Shown here one piece after another: positions 42,901 through 49,836 of a stretch of 64,000 nucleotides of DNA. The position numbers and the translations under genes are program-made. Source of the stretch: Rhodospirillales bacterium 70-18 (GTDB lineage Bacteria > Pseudomonadota > Alphaproteobacteria > Acetobacterales > Acetobacteraceae). The stretch spans positions 62,001 through 126,000 of the forward strand of contig MKWE01000027.1 in NCBI GenBank assembly GCA_001899585.1, in the 5' to 3' direction. Below the pieces are notes generated by a model. The model was not told where the DNA came from. It saw only the letters and a program-made list of their open reading frames with translations, and did not search any database. How positions within the stretch are numbered: the first letter of the stretch is position 1; the number at the start of each line of letters is the position of its first letter.

Positions 42901-43407
42901 GATGTCATCGTCTGGTGCTGCGACGAGGCGCCCGGCTTCGCCCTCAGCCGGCCGCAGGACCGCAGCTTCGTCGGCAACATCGTCCAGGCCATGGCCGCCT
43001 ACGCCTCCGGCCGGCTCGGCGAACAGGCGGTGCCGCTGTCGGAGGCCGAGCACATGATCGTCATCGGCTCGGACCGCATGATGGCCGCCGTCGGCACCGC
43101 GCGGCACGGCGTGCTGGCGCCGTTCCTGAAGCCCGGCCACAGCGCCATCGGCTCCATCAACTCGCCGATGCAGTGCATGATGAAGGAAGTCTGCGCCCAG
43201 TGCCTGCAACCGCATATCGACCCCGTCACCGGGGAGCGCAGCGTGGTGTTCTCCTGCTTCAACCAGGACCAGGCGCTGGACCGGGTGGATTTCCCCGCCC
43301 TGAACGAGCGTCTGCGCCAGAACAGCCTGTCCGAGAAGCTGACAGCGCGATGGATCGACCGGACGCTGCGGGTGCTCAATGCACGCCCGGCGGTGGCGGC
43401 AGAGTAA
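39955..43407 (+). CDS. Nfn-like fusion oxidoreductase: GltD-type plus PyrK-type flavoprotein
   Basis: 1150-residue Fe-S flavoprotein. Residues 1-230 are an alpha-helical region of unknown type. Cys clusters for [4Fe-4S] centres follow (CILCHTQGKDSC near 240, GCPL near 274, CNDCMKAC near 316). A GltD/NfnB-like part has an FAD site (VVGMGPAG near 380) and a second dinucleotide site (VVIGGGLTAID near 547). From about 818 comes a ferredoxin-NADP-reductase/PyrK-like part with FxPGQFYRLQN, NAD site VALVGGGLGNA near 935, and a C-terminal [2Fe-2S] set CMMKEVCAQC near 1075 and Cys in VFSCFN near 1101. NfnA and NfnB carry these same modules as separate subunits and make reduced ferredoxin by bifurcation. 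Supply of electrons to 6-hydroxynicotinate reductase is the inferred role. The enamidase gene is next. Confidence 0.85.
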   Translation: MDASALGFGLSFADLASRDGLVRVDKLFLDRLLAEDAALHTALLTARATPEALDAKAEGELVVSLGPVLDEFVAELFDIAEQTGAIARQTGALGPLHACKRLFVQRQAVKKYPDPAGFDGPALRAALEARMGAALDEAGFAAAVAGWEQAGDAAALDEAMRYAAWATLTPAGRAAHAGGTLFRVPHKIDPQHLVPVQTIERDGVTMLRLPEHDWRARDGFALTDPGMAVPQALDQVDYCILCHTQGKDSCSKGLKDRKAGGYQKSVFGVTLAGCPLDEKISEMHTLRGRGAVLAAFATIAVDNPMMAATGHRICNDCMKACIFQKQEPVDIPQTETSILREVLALPWGFEIYTLLTRWNPLNIHRPLPRPDSGRKVLVVGMGPAGFTLAHHLMNDGHTVVAVDGLKIEPLGFDPAQPVRDVERLFENLDDRVMAGFGGVAEYGITVRWNKNYLKLVRLLLERRTRFALFGGIRFGGGATLGIDDAWAMGFDHIALCMGAGRPTVIDMPGGLARGVRQASDFLMGLQLTGAAKMSSIANLQLRLPVVVIGGGLTAIDTATESLAYYVRQVEKFALRYRTLAAEQGEATVRAAWSEEEVGIAAEFLAHADAIRAERAAAATEGRAPRLAQLLDAWGGATLAYRRRLTDAPSYTLNHEEVAKAMEEGVRFAEGLTPLAVETDRFGHAAGLRVRRADGGEAVLPARAVLVAAGTQPNTVLAREDARITLDGRYFQAVDESGAPVTPQRAISKPDHPDVLMHRTEDGHFLSYFGDLHPSFFGNVVKAMGGAKRGYPVVSRVLAARPASAVSGAELIARCRQDLVARVHAVHRLTPTIVEVVLHAPAAARAFQPGQFYRLQNYEMHAARSTEAGIGTTLLAMEGLAMTGAWTDKAAGLVSVIALEMGGSSDLCAMLNKGEPVVLMGPTGTPTEIHAGTTVALVGGGLGNAVLFSIGAATRAAGSKVVYFAGYKALRDRYKVEEIERAADVIVWCCDEAPGFALSRPQDRSFVGNIVQAMAAYASGRLGEQAVPLSEAEHMIVIGSDRMMAAVGTARHGVLAPFLKPGHSAIGSINSPMQCMMKEVCAQCLQPHIDPVTGERSVVFSCFNQDQALDRVDFPALNERLRQNSLSEKLTARWIDRTLRVLNARPAVAAE

Positions 43408-43415
43408 GCAAGAAT

Positions 43416-43509
43416 GTTCTTTTTTGAAAAAAAGAACCAAAAAACTTCTGTCCGCGGGAGACTCCAGCGGAAAAAGTTTTTTTGCTTCTTTGTTTTCAAA
43501 CAAAGAAGC
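43416..43509. repeat. Three-hairpin intergenic repeat, copy B
   Basis: Opposite orientation to copy A: GTTC-hairpin (43416-43437), arm AAAAAACTT (43439-43447) with AAGTTTTTT (43474-43482), a shortened inner hairpin TCCGC/GCGGA (43451-43471), and the CTTC-hairpin (43485-43508). Here the CTTC-hairpin stem reads CTTCTTTGTTT/AAACAAAGAAG, differing from other copies on both arms yet still fully paired. It starts nine bases after the Nfn-like stop codon and ends 32 bases before the enamidase ATG. Confidence 0.9.
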
Positions 43510-43540
43510 CTTCCTTCCTTTCCCTTGTAGGAATCCTCCG

Positions 43541-44734
43541 ATGGCGCTAGCAGCAGGCCCCGAGAAGCAGACCGGCAAGCTGGTCATCCGCAACATCGGC
43601 CTGCTGCTCTCCGGCAAGCTCGAAGCCCCGATCCTCGACGCCGACACCATCGTCGCGGAATCCGGCCGCATCACCGCCATCGGCCGCGAGAAGGACTGCG
43701 ACAGCGGCGACGCCACCGTCACCATCGACGCCCATGGCTGCGCGCTGTCCCCCGGCCTGATCGACAGCCACGTCCACCCCGTCTTCGGCGACTGGACCCC
43801 ACGCCAGGGCCAGTTCGGCTGGATCGACAGCTTCCTGCATGGCGGCGTCACCACCATGGTCTCGGCCGGCGAGGTCCACCTCCCCGGCCGCCCCCGCGAC
43901 ATCGTCGGCCTCAAGGCGCTCGCCATCACCGCCCAGCGCGCCTACGACAATTTCCGCCCCGGCGGGGTGAAGGTGCTGGCCGGCGCGCCGGTGATCGAGA
44001 AGGGCATGGTGGAGAGCGACTTCACCGACCTCGCCGCCGCCGGCGTCACCCTGCTGGGCGAGGTCGGGCTGGGCACCGTCAAGGCCGGCTACGAGGCCAA
44101 GGAGATGGTCGCCTGGGCGCGGCGCGCCGGGATCCAGAGCACCATCCACACCGGCGGCCCCTCCGTCCCCGGCTCCGGCTATATCGACGCCGACACGGTG
44201 CTGGAGGCCGATGCCGACATCATCGGCCATATCAACGGCGGCCACACCGCCCTGCCGCTGAGCCAGATCCGCTGCCTGTGCGAAGGCTGCGGTCGCGGCA
44301 TCGAGATCGTGCATAACGGCAACGAGCTGGCCGGCCTGACCGCGCTGCGCTTCGCCCGCGAGCTGGGCCAGCTCGGCCGGGTGATCCTGGGCACGGACAG
44401 CCCGGCCGGCTCTGGCGTGCAGCCGCTCGGCATCCTGCGGATGATCGCGCTGCTGTCCTCGCTGGGCGACACCCCGGCGGAGACGGTGTTCTGCTGCGCC
44501 ACCGGCAACACCGCGCGCATGCGCAAGCTCGATTGCGGCCTGATCGAGCCGGGCCGGGCGGCGGATTTCGTGCTGATGGACCGCGCCCAGCACTCGGCGG
44601 GCACCGACCTGCTGGACAGCGTGCGCAAGGGCGACCTGCCGGGCATCGGCATGGTGATCATCGACGGCATCGTGCGCTGCGGGCGCAGCCGGAACACGCC
44701 GCCGGCGGAGCGGGTGCCGGAAGTTATCGGCTGA
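43541..44734 (+). CDS. ena: Enamidase (6-oxo-1,4,5,6-tetrahydronicotinate amidohydrolase)
   Basis: 397-residue amidohydrolase-superfamily enzyme resembling along its whole length the enamidase of Eubacterium barkeri, which opens the ring of 6-oxotetrahydronicotinate to give 2-formylglutarate and ammonia. Metal ligands His77 and His79 are in IDSHVHP. Further shared blocks are FLHGGVTTMVSAGEVHLPGRP, GEVGLGTVK, IHTGGPSVPGS, HINGG, LGTDSPAGSGVQPLGILR and the C-terminal RSRNTPPAERVP. The ATG at 43541 follows TAGGA. It lies downstream of the Nfn-like gene, with repeat copy B between them and copy C after it. The specific family similarity makes nicotinate-type ring opening the best hypothesis. Confidence 0.87.
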   Translation: MALAAGPEKQTGKLVIRNIGLLLSGKLEAPILDADTIVAESGRITAIGREKDCDSGDATVTIDAHGCALSPGLIDSHVHPVFGDWTPRQGQFGWIDSFLHGGVTTMVSAGEVHLPGRPRDIVGLKALAITAQRAYDNFRPGGVKVLAGAPVIEKGMVESDFTDLAAAGVTLLGEVGLGTVKAGYEAKEMVAWARRAGIQSTIHTGGPSVPGSGYIDADTVLEADADIIGHINGGHTALPLSQIRCLCEGCGRGIEIVHNGNELAGLTALRFARELGQLGRVILGTDSPAGSGVQPLGILRMIALLSSLGDTPAETVFCCATGNTARMRKLDCGLIEPGRAADFVLMDRAQHSAGTDLLDSVRKGDLPGIGMVIIDGIVRCGRSRNTPPAERVPEVIG

Positions 44735-44743
44735 AGGAAGGGT

Positions 44744-44851
44744 CTTCTTTTTGTGAACAAAAAGAAGCAAAAAAGCTTTTCATTCGCTGGAGTCTCCCCC
44801 GGAAACGCCAACGAATGAAAAGTTTTTGGTTCTTTTTTTCAAAAAAGAACC
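44744..44851. repeat. Three-hairpin intergenic repeat, copy C
   Basis: CTTC-hairpin 44744-44767; inner long arm CTTTTCATTCG (44776-44786) pairing perfectly with CGAATGAAAAG (44812-44822); GTTC-hairpin GGTTCTTTTTT/AAAAAAGAACC (44828-44851). It fills the gap between the convergent enamidase and CHRD genes, about ten bases from each stop codon. Confidence 0.9.
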
Positions 44852-44860
44852 CTTGCCTTA

Positions 44861-45283
44861 TCAGTGCATCAACTGCCCGCGAATCTCACCGCCCTTATGC
44901 GCGGCGGTATGAACGTTGGCGTAGTATTTGCCAGCCATCAGGTCGGCCTGCTGCGTCGCCGTCAGCGTGGCGGTGCCCTTGATCGGGCTGGCCAACGGCG
45001 CCTTGAACGGCACCTCCACCCCGGCATTCTTGCCCGCCAGCGCCGGCCCGTGGATATGCCCCGCCGTGGCTGGCCCGGTCAGGCCGGAATAGGTGACGGT
45101 GTAGGCCAGCGCGTGCGTTACGGTATTCAGCGTCGCGGTCGCCGTGCCGGTGCCCTTGCTGGTGTTGGCCGGCACCTCGCTGGCGCCGTTCATGGTGGCA
45201 TGGAAAGTCACCGTCTCGGCCATCGCCGCCCCTGCGGACAGGCTGGCGGCAAGGACGGCGGCGGCGAACAGGCTGCGTGACAT
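44861..45283 (-). CDS. Secreted CHRD-domain protein
   Basis: 140-residue protein: signal peptide (MSRSLFAAAVLAASLSAGAAMA) followed by a single CHRD domain. Typical blocks are FHATMNGASEVPANTS, AYTVTYSGLTGPATAGHIHGPA, and the C-terminal YYANVHTAAHKGGEIRGQL. CHRD domains occur in chordin and in many bacterial exported proteins; molecular function in bacteria is unknown. The ATG at 45283 follows AGGAGAAACG. It is divergent from the GNAT gene, and its 3' end adjoins repeat copy C. Confidence 0.9.
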   Translation of the reverse strand: MSRSLFAAAVLAASLSAGAAMAETVTFHATMNGASEVPANTSKGTGTATATLNTVTHALAYTVTYSGLTGPATAGHIHGPALAGKNAGVEVPFKAPLASPIKGTATLTATQQADLMAGKYYANVHTAAHKGGEIRGQLMH

Positions 45284-45317
45284 GGCGTTTCTCCTGCGCG
45301 GTGAACCCGGCAGAAAA

Positions 45318-45338
45318 GCAGGTGGGGCTGTTACCTGC
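45318..45338. promoter_or_regulatory. Inverted repeat in the CHRD/GNAT divergent region
   Basis: GCAGGT (45318-45323) and ACCTGC (45333-45338) with a nine-base spacer, 35 bases upstream of the CHRD start. Possible operator; no regulator is known. Confidence 0.3.
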
Positions 45339-45424
45339 CGTTGCAATCCCCCCGGCATTGGACGGGTGCGGATGCGCCCGATCGGCCATGGACCGCCCGG
45401 CCGCGCGGGTGCCATCATCGCCGC

Positions 45425-46108
45425 ATGAGCACCCTTCCCATCGGCCCCGAGACCGACGCCACGCCCCGCCCGCTGCCGGCGCGCACCACAATCCGCGGCG
45501 CCCATGCCGTGCTGGAGCCGCTGCACGTCCGCCATGCGCCCGATCTGTGGCGCGCCGCCCAGGGCGCGGACGATAGCTGGACCTACATGGGCTACGGCCC
45601 GTTCCCCAGCCAGGAGGCGATGACGAAGTTCGTCGCCGAGTTCGCCGCCACGCACGACCCGATGGTCTGGGCGGTGCGCCCGGTGGCCACCGGCGTGGTC
45701 GCCGGCTGGCTGGCGCTGATGGACATCCAGCCGAAAAACGCCGCCATCGAGCTGGGCAACATCTGGTTCGGCCCGCCCATGCAGCGCACCCGGGCGGCCA
45801 CGGAGGCGATGTTCCTGCTGCTGAAGCTGGCCGCTGACGACCTGGGCTACCGCCGCCTGGTGTGGAAATGCAACGCGCTGAACGCCCCCAGCCGCCGCGC
45901 CGCCGACCGGCTGGGCTTCATCTACGAGGGCCGGCACCGTGCCCACATGGTGGTCAAGGGCCGGGTGCGCGAGACCGACTGGTACAGTATCGTCGACGGC
46001 GAATGGCCCGCCTGCCGCGACGCCCTGGCCGCGTGGCTGGCGCCCGCCAATTTCGGGCCGGACGGCACCGCCCGGCGCGGTCTGGCGGAGATCCGCGCGG
46101 CGGGATAG
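45425..46108 (+). CDS. GNAT-family N-acetyltransferase (RimJ/RimL type)
   Basis: 227-residue acetyltransferase. The RimJ/L pattern is seen as LEPLHVRHAPDLWRAAQG near 31, the central WLALMDIQPKNAAIELGNIWFGPPMQRT strand-loop near 95-123, and the acetyl-CoA-proximal WKCNALNAPSRRAADRLGFIYEGRHR near 147. It probably acetylates a small molecule or a protein N-terminus. The ATG at 45425 was chosen as the closest start before the conserved N-terminal strand. The rhodanese gene follows after 29 bases. Confidence 0.9.
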   Translation: MSTLPIGPETDATPRPLPARTTIRGAHAVLEPLHVRHAPDLWRAAQGADDSWTYMGYGPFPSQEAMTKFVAEFAATHDPMVWAVRPVATGVVAGWLALMDIQPKNAAIELGNIWFGPPMQRTRAATEAMFLLLKLAADDLGYRRLVWKCNALNAPSRRAADRLGFIYEGRHRAHMVVKGRVRETDWYSIVDGEWPACRDALAAWLAPANFGPDGTARRGLAEIRAAG

Positions 46109-46137
46109 TATTTCAGCCTCAACGCAAGGAGGGCACG

Positions 46138-46530
46138 ATGCTGTCGCTGATCAAGGGCTTCAAGCAGTTGCTGGCCGGCGCCAACGCGGTGATTGAAACC
46201 GTGTCGGTGCAGCACGCCATGCAGATGGCCGCCGAGGGCAATGTGCAGTTCGTCGATATCCGCGAGCCGGGCGAGGTCGCCTCCGGCACCATCCCCGGCG
46301 CGGTGCATGTGCCGCGCGGTCTGCTGGAATTCGCCGCCGACCCGGAAAGCCCGATGCACAAGCCGGAATTCTCCGCCGGCCGCAAGCTGGTGCTGTTCTG
46401 CGCCTCCGGCGGCCGCTCCACGCTGGCCACCAAGACGCTGACCGACATGGGCTTCACCGAGGTGTGCCACATCGCCGGCGGCTTCACCGCCTGGAAGGCG
46501 GCTGGCGGCAAGGTGGGCGAGCCGGGCTAG
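46138..46530 (+). CDS. Single-domain rhodanese-like sulfurtransferase
   Basis: 130-residue protein with one rhodanese domain. VQFVDIREPGEVASGTIPGAVHVPRG near 37 is the N-terminal signature, and the catalytic Cys88 is in the loop LFCASGGRS, six residues long as in sulfur transferases. The C-terminus HIAGGFTAWKAAGG is typical. A strong site, GGAGGGCACG, precedes the ATG. The sulfur acceptor is unknown. Confidence 0.92.
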   Translation: MLSLIKGFKQLLAGANAVIETVSVQHAMQMAAEGNVQFVDIREPGEVASGTIPGAVHVPRGLLEFAADPESPMHKPEFSAGRKLVLFCASGGRSTLATKTLTDMGFTEVCHIAGGFTAWKAAGGKVGEPG

Positions 46531-46536
46531 GACGCT

Positions 46537-47796
46537 CTACCGCAGCGTTACGTTGCGGAAGGTGCGGTCGTAGACCCACAGATAGCCGGTCTGGAACACC
46601 GCGGCGGCCAGGAAGGGCAGGGCGAGGAAGCCTGATTCGTACATCAGCCCCGCCAGCACCGGCCCGATCGCGCGCGGGATTTGCAGCGCCACGTTGCTGG
46701 CGGCGCTGGAGAACCCGCGCCGCGAGGGCCGCACGATGCTGACGTTCAGCGCCGAGCGCGCCCCGGTGGTGCCCCGGTTCAGCACCGTGCGCGCCACATA
46801 CAGCACCCCGGCCACCGCGAAGGTCTTGGCGAACGGCAGCGCCACCAGCAGCAGCAGCCCCAGCGTGCGCATCGCCACCACCGCCCGCACGATGCCCAGC
46901 CAGCGCCCCAGCCAGCCGGTCAGCAGCGAGGCGGCGCCGGCCAGCAGGAAGCCCACCGCCATCATCAGCCCGATCGCCGAGGGCCCGTGGTGGAAACGCA
47001 GCGCGAACCAATAGGTCACCAGCGGGCCGGACAGCCCCAGCCCGGCGCCGTTCAGCAGGTTGGCCAGCACCAGCCGGCCCACCAGCCCGTTCTCCCGCCG
47101 CCGCTCGGCCGCGTCGTCATCGGTCGAAACTGGGCCCGAACCGGGGGCCGAACCGGGCGCGGGCGGGCGCGGTGCGCTCTCGCTGTCATGCGCCGCCGCC
47201 ACCAGCGCGAAGGTGACCACCGACAGGATCGCGGTCAACGCGAACAGCGGCCGGTAGGCGGCGGCTTCCGGCGCCGCGCCGCCGGTCCAGCTCGGCAGCC
47301 CGGCCAGCACCGCGCCGGCCGCCATGCCGACGAAGCCCAGCGCCGCGTTCAGGCTGTAGATCATCCCCCGCCGCGCCGCCGGCACGCATTGCGCCAGCCA
47401 TGCCTGCTCCACCGGCGCGAACGGCCCGGCGGAGCCGTTGCCGCCCCGCCCGAAGCCGCCCACCACCGCCGCGGCGGCCAGCGGCCAGGGGGCCGCGGTC
47501 AGGAAGGCCACCGCCGCCGCCAGCCCCTGCGCCGCGTCGTACACCAGCAGGAAGCGCCGCCGCCCGAACCGGTCGCTGAGCGGCCCCAGCAGCATCGTCA
47601 GCACCGCGCCCACCAGCAGGGCGGCGGCCAGCACCGCGCTGATCGCCACCGCCGACCAGCGCAGCGCATGCAGGTACAGCGCGAAATCCACCACCAGCGC
47701 ACCCTGCCACACGCTGCGCACCAGCCTGGTCGCCAGCAGCAGCCACGCGGTCCGGCCGATCGGCGTCGCCGCGCCAGGGTATGTGTCGCCGGCCAT
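46537..47796 (-). CDS. MFS transporter
   Basis: 419-residue major facilitator with about 12 membrane helices. The inter-helix motif LLGPLSDRFGRRRFL near 70 is MFS motif A. A charged central cytoplasmic loop (ESAPRPPAPGSAPG, then DDDAAERRREN near 235) separates the two halves. The second half contains SALNVSIVRPSRRGFSSAAS. It resembles drug or metabolite exporters, and the substrate cannot be predicted. It is convergent with the rhodanese gene (six bases between stops). Confidence 0.87.
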   Translation of the reverse strand: MAGDTYPGAATPIGRTAWLLLATRLVRSVWQGALVVDFALYLHALRWSAVAISAVLAAALLVGAVLTMLLGPLSDRFGRRRFLLVYDAAQGLAAAVAFLTAAPWPLAAAAVVGGFGRGGNGSAGPFAPVEQAWLAQCVPAARRGMIYSLNAALGFVGMAAGAVLAGLPSWTGGAAPEAAAYRPLFALTAILSVVTFALVAAAHDSESAPRPPAPGSAPGSGPVSTDDDAAERRRENGLVGRLVLANLLNGAGLGLSGPLVTYWFALRFHHGPSAIGLMMAVGFLLAGAASLLTGWLGRWLGIVRAVVAMRTLGLLLLVALPFAKTFAVAGVLYVARTVLNRGTTGARSALNVSIVRPSRRGFSSAASNVALQIPRAIGPVLAGLMYESGFLALPFLAAAVFQTGYLWVYDRTFRNVTLR

Positions 47797-47943
47797 GCGC
47801 GCCCCTCTCCGGTCCGGCAGGCTCGGCGGATGAGGCGGGCGCTGCCGAGCCGCCGGCCTCTTCCGCCAGCATTCTCCGGGGCGAGGATGGCCGCAATCGC
47901 CGGCACGGCAGGGTTCCCATGCGCCCGGCGCGGCGGGCGGTTA

Positions 47944-47990
47944 GAGCAACATCCGATCAAACGGAATCGTTTGATCGGATAAAGTTGCTC
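47944..47990. repeat. Perfect palindromic element with ATCCGATC core
   Basis: Outer arms GAGCAAC (47944-47950) and GTTGCTC (47984-47990); inner arms ATCCGATCAAACG (47951-47963) and CGTTTGATCGGAT (47968-47980) around loop GAAT; three unpaired bases AAA. Similar AGAGCA...ATCCGATC palindromes recur between genes of many alphaproteobacteria. Confidence 0.8.
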
Positions 47991-48003
47991 GCCAAAACAA
48001 TGA

Positions 48004-48049
48004 GCTAGAGCATTTTCCGCGCGCCTATCAGCGCGGAAAATGCTCTAGC
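48004..48049. repeat. Perfect 19-bp palindrome (TAGAGCATTTTCC type)
   Basis: Arms 48004-48022 and 48031-48049 pair perfectly (core CTAGAGCATTTTCCGCGC) around an eight-base loop. It lies 13 bases from the preceding palindrome. The stop codon of the small minus-strand frame at 48028 lies in its loop. Elements with TAGAGCATTTTC ends are common intergenic repeats in alphaproteobacteria. Confidence 0.8.
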
Positions 48050-48321
48050 GCGCGCGCGTCCCGCTCGTCGCCCCGCCCCAGCAGGCTGAGGCTGGCGGCG
48101 CGGCGCAGCGCGACATAGGCGTCCAGCGCCTCGTCGTAATCCGCCAGCAGCCGTGTCGTGCGCGGCGTGGCGGGCGGGGCCGGCGGTTCGCCGCGCTCGG
48201 CGGCCAGCCGGCGCAGCACCTGGCGCATCCACTCGCCATGCCCGGCGGGCGAGTCGGGTGGTTCGGGCAAAGGGTCGTCCTGGGGCACGGCGGCGGCCTC
48301 GGCTGATCGCGGATGCCCCAT
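48028..48321 (-). CDS. Small hypothetical protein ending in a palindromic repeat
   Basis: 97-residue frame. The N-terminal 50 residues are Pro/Glu/Ala-rich; the C-terminal part (RTTRLLADYDEALDAYVALRRAASLSLLG) could form a helix pair. I do not recognise a family. The last residues ALEHFPR and the stop codon are encoded by the palindrome at 48004-48049, so the 3' end has been altered by that element. It starts 55 bases after livF on the same strand. The ribosome binding site is weak. It may be a real short gene or chance coding. Confidence 0.4.
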   Translation of the reverse strand: MGHPRSAEAAAVPQDDPLPEPPDSPAGHGEWMRQVLRRLAAERGEPPAPPATPRTTRLLADYDEALDAYVALRRAASLSLLGRGDERDARALEHFPR

Positions 48322-48376
48322 CGTCGCCGCCGCCGGCCCGGCTGGCTGTGACGCGCATCACACCCGGCCGCGGAAT

Positions 48377-49078
48377 TCACACCTGCAAATGCGCCCGCCG
48401 CGCCGCCTCGTCGGCCTGCAACGCGGCCATGCTGCCCGCCCACACGATCCGCCCGGTCTCGATCACCGTCGCCGCGTCGGCCACCCGCGCCGCGAAATGC
48501 AGGTTCTGCTCGGCCAGCAGCACGGTCACCCCCTGGGCCTTCAGCGCCAGGATGGCATGCGCCATCTGCTCCAGGATCACCGGCGCCAGCCCCTCGCTCG
48601 GCTCGTCCAGCAGCAGCAGGCGCGGGTTGCCCATCAGCGTGCGCGCGATGGTCAGCATCTGCTGCTCGCCCCCGCTCATCCGCCCGCCCGGCCGGTGGCG
48701 CAGCTCGGCCAGGTTGGGGAACAGCGCGAACAGCGCCTCCGGCGTCCAGGCCGGCCGCCCGTCGCGCGCCGGCTGGCGGCCCACCTCCAGGTTCTCCAGC
48801 ACCGTCAGCTCGGTGAAGATGCGCCGTTCCTCCGGCACATAGCCCAGCCCGGCGCGCGCGATGCGGTGCGGCTCCCAGCCGGCGATATCCGCCCCCGCGA
48901 GGCGGATGCGCCCGCGCGCCGGCCGCACCAGGCCGATCAGCGACTTCATCGTGGTGCTCTTGCCCGCCCCGTTGCGCCCCAGCAGCACCAGCACCGCGCC
49001 CGGCGCCACCGCGAACGACACCCCCTGCAGGATATGCGCGCGGCCGTAGAAGCTGTGCAACTCCTCCACGGCGAGCAT
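48377..49078 (-). CDS. livF: Branched-chain-type ABC transporter ATPase LivF
   Basis: 233-residue ATPase of the HAAT (LivF) type. Walker A is GRNGAGKST near 34-42, the Q-loop region is YVPEERRIFTELTVLENL near 85, the ABC signature is GRMSGGEQQMLTIARTL near 130, and Walker B is LLLLDEPSEGLAP near 152. LivF proteins typically have PEERRIF and SEGLAP. Its ATG overlaps the livG stop by one base. It powers import of the ligand bound by the substrate-binding protein of this operon. Confidence 0.93.
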   Translation of the reverse strand: MLAVEELHSFYGRAHILQGVSFAVAPGAVLVLLGRNGAGKSTTMKSLIGLVRPARGRIRLAGADIAGWEPHRIARAGLGYVPEERRIFTELTVLENLEVGRQPARDGRPAWTPEALFALFPNLAELRHRPGGRMSGGEQQMLTIARTLMGNPRLLLLDEPSEGLAPVILEQMAHAILALKAQGVTVLLAEQNLHFAARVADAATVIETGRIVWAGSMAALQADEAARRAHLQV

Positions 49079-49836
49079 CAATGCCCCCCGCTGGTGGCGC
49101 CGGAGCCGAGATACACCGCACGCACCCGTGCATCGGCGCGGATCGCCACCCCGTCGCCCTCGGCGATCACCCGGCCACGGTCCAGCACCAGGATGCGGTC
49201 GGCCACGCCGAACACCACGTCCATGTCGTGCTCGGTGAACAGCACCGCGATGCCCCGCTCGCCGGCCAGCCGCCGCGCCAGCGCCATCAGCGCCACCCGC
49301 TCGGCCGGCGCCATGCCGGCGGTGGGCTCGTCCATCAGCAGCAGCGTGGGGCCGTTGGCCAGCGCGATCGCCAGTTCCAGCCGCTTGAGGTCGCCATAGG
49401 CCAGCACCCCGGCCGCCCGGTCGCCCTGCGCGCGCATCCCCACCTGGTCCAGCAGCGCATCGGCCTCCGCCGCGAAATACCCGCGGGCCGGCCGCCACCA
49501 CCGCCACACGCGCCGATGGAACGACAGCAGCGCCGCCTGCACGTTCTCCCGCACGCTCATCGAGGCGAAGGTGGCGGTGATCTGGAACGTCCGCCCCACC
49601 CCCAGGCGCCACACGCGGCGCGGCGGCAGCCCGGTGATATCGCGCCCACCGAGCAGAATCCGGCCGGTTTCGGGCCGGATCTGCCCGTTCAGCATGTTGA
49701 AACAGGTCGATTTCCCTGCCCCGTTCGGCCCGATCAGCGCCAGCATCTCCCCCGCCGCCACCGCGAAGGACACCCCGTCCACCGCCCGCACCGCCCCGAA
49801 GCTCTTGCCCAGCCCGCTCACCGCCAGCACGCTCAT
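49078..49836 (-). CDS. livG: Branched-chain-type ABC transporter ATPase LivG
   Basis: 252-residue HAAT ATPase of the LivG type. Walker A is GPNGAGKST near 37-45, the FNMLNGQIRPETG block and GVGRTFQ near 80 are typical of LivG. The ABC signature region is unusually GVLAYGDLKRLELAIAL near 147, as in LivG proteins (YGxQRxLExA). Walker B is LLLMDEPTAGMAP near 168, followed by EHDMDVVFGVADRILVL. Its ATG overlaps the stop of the fused permease (ATGA). Confidence 0.93.
   Translation of the reverse strand: MSVLAVSGLGKSFGAVRAVDGVSFAVAAGEMLALIGPNGAGKSTCFNMLNGQIRPETGRILLGGRDITGLPPRRVWRLGVGRTFQITATFASMSVRENVQAALLSFHRRVWRWWRPARGYFAAEADALLDQVGMRAQGDRAAGVLAYGDLKRLELAIALANGPTLLLMDEPTAGMAPAERVALMALARRLAGERGIAVLFTEHDMDVVFGVADRILVLDRGRVIAEGDGVAIRADARVRAVYLGSGATSGGH

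Noticed and set aside
39511-43929. Very long open frame on the minus strand across the Nfn-like gene
   Set aside because: It is antisense to a protein with clear domains, has low-complexity His/Gln/Arg/Gly composition and no motif. Such mirror frames are common in DNA this GC-rich.
43935-43955. Near match GCCTACGA to the MarR operator inside the enamidase gene
   Set aside because: It lies in coding sequence, lacks the TCGT half and matches normal Ala-Tyr-Asp codons.
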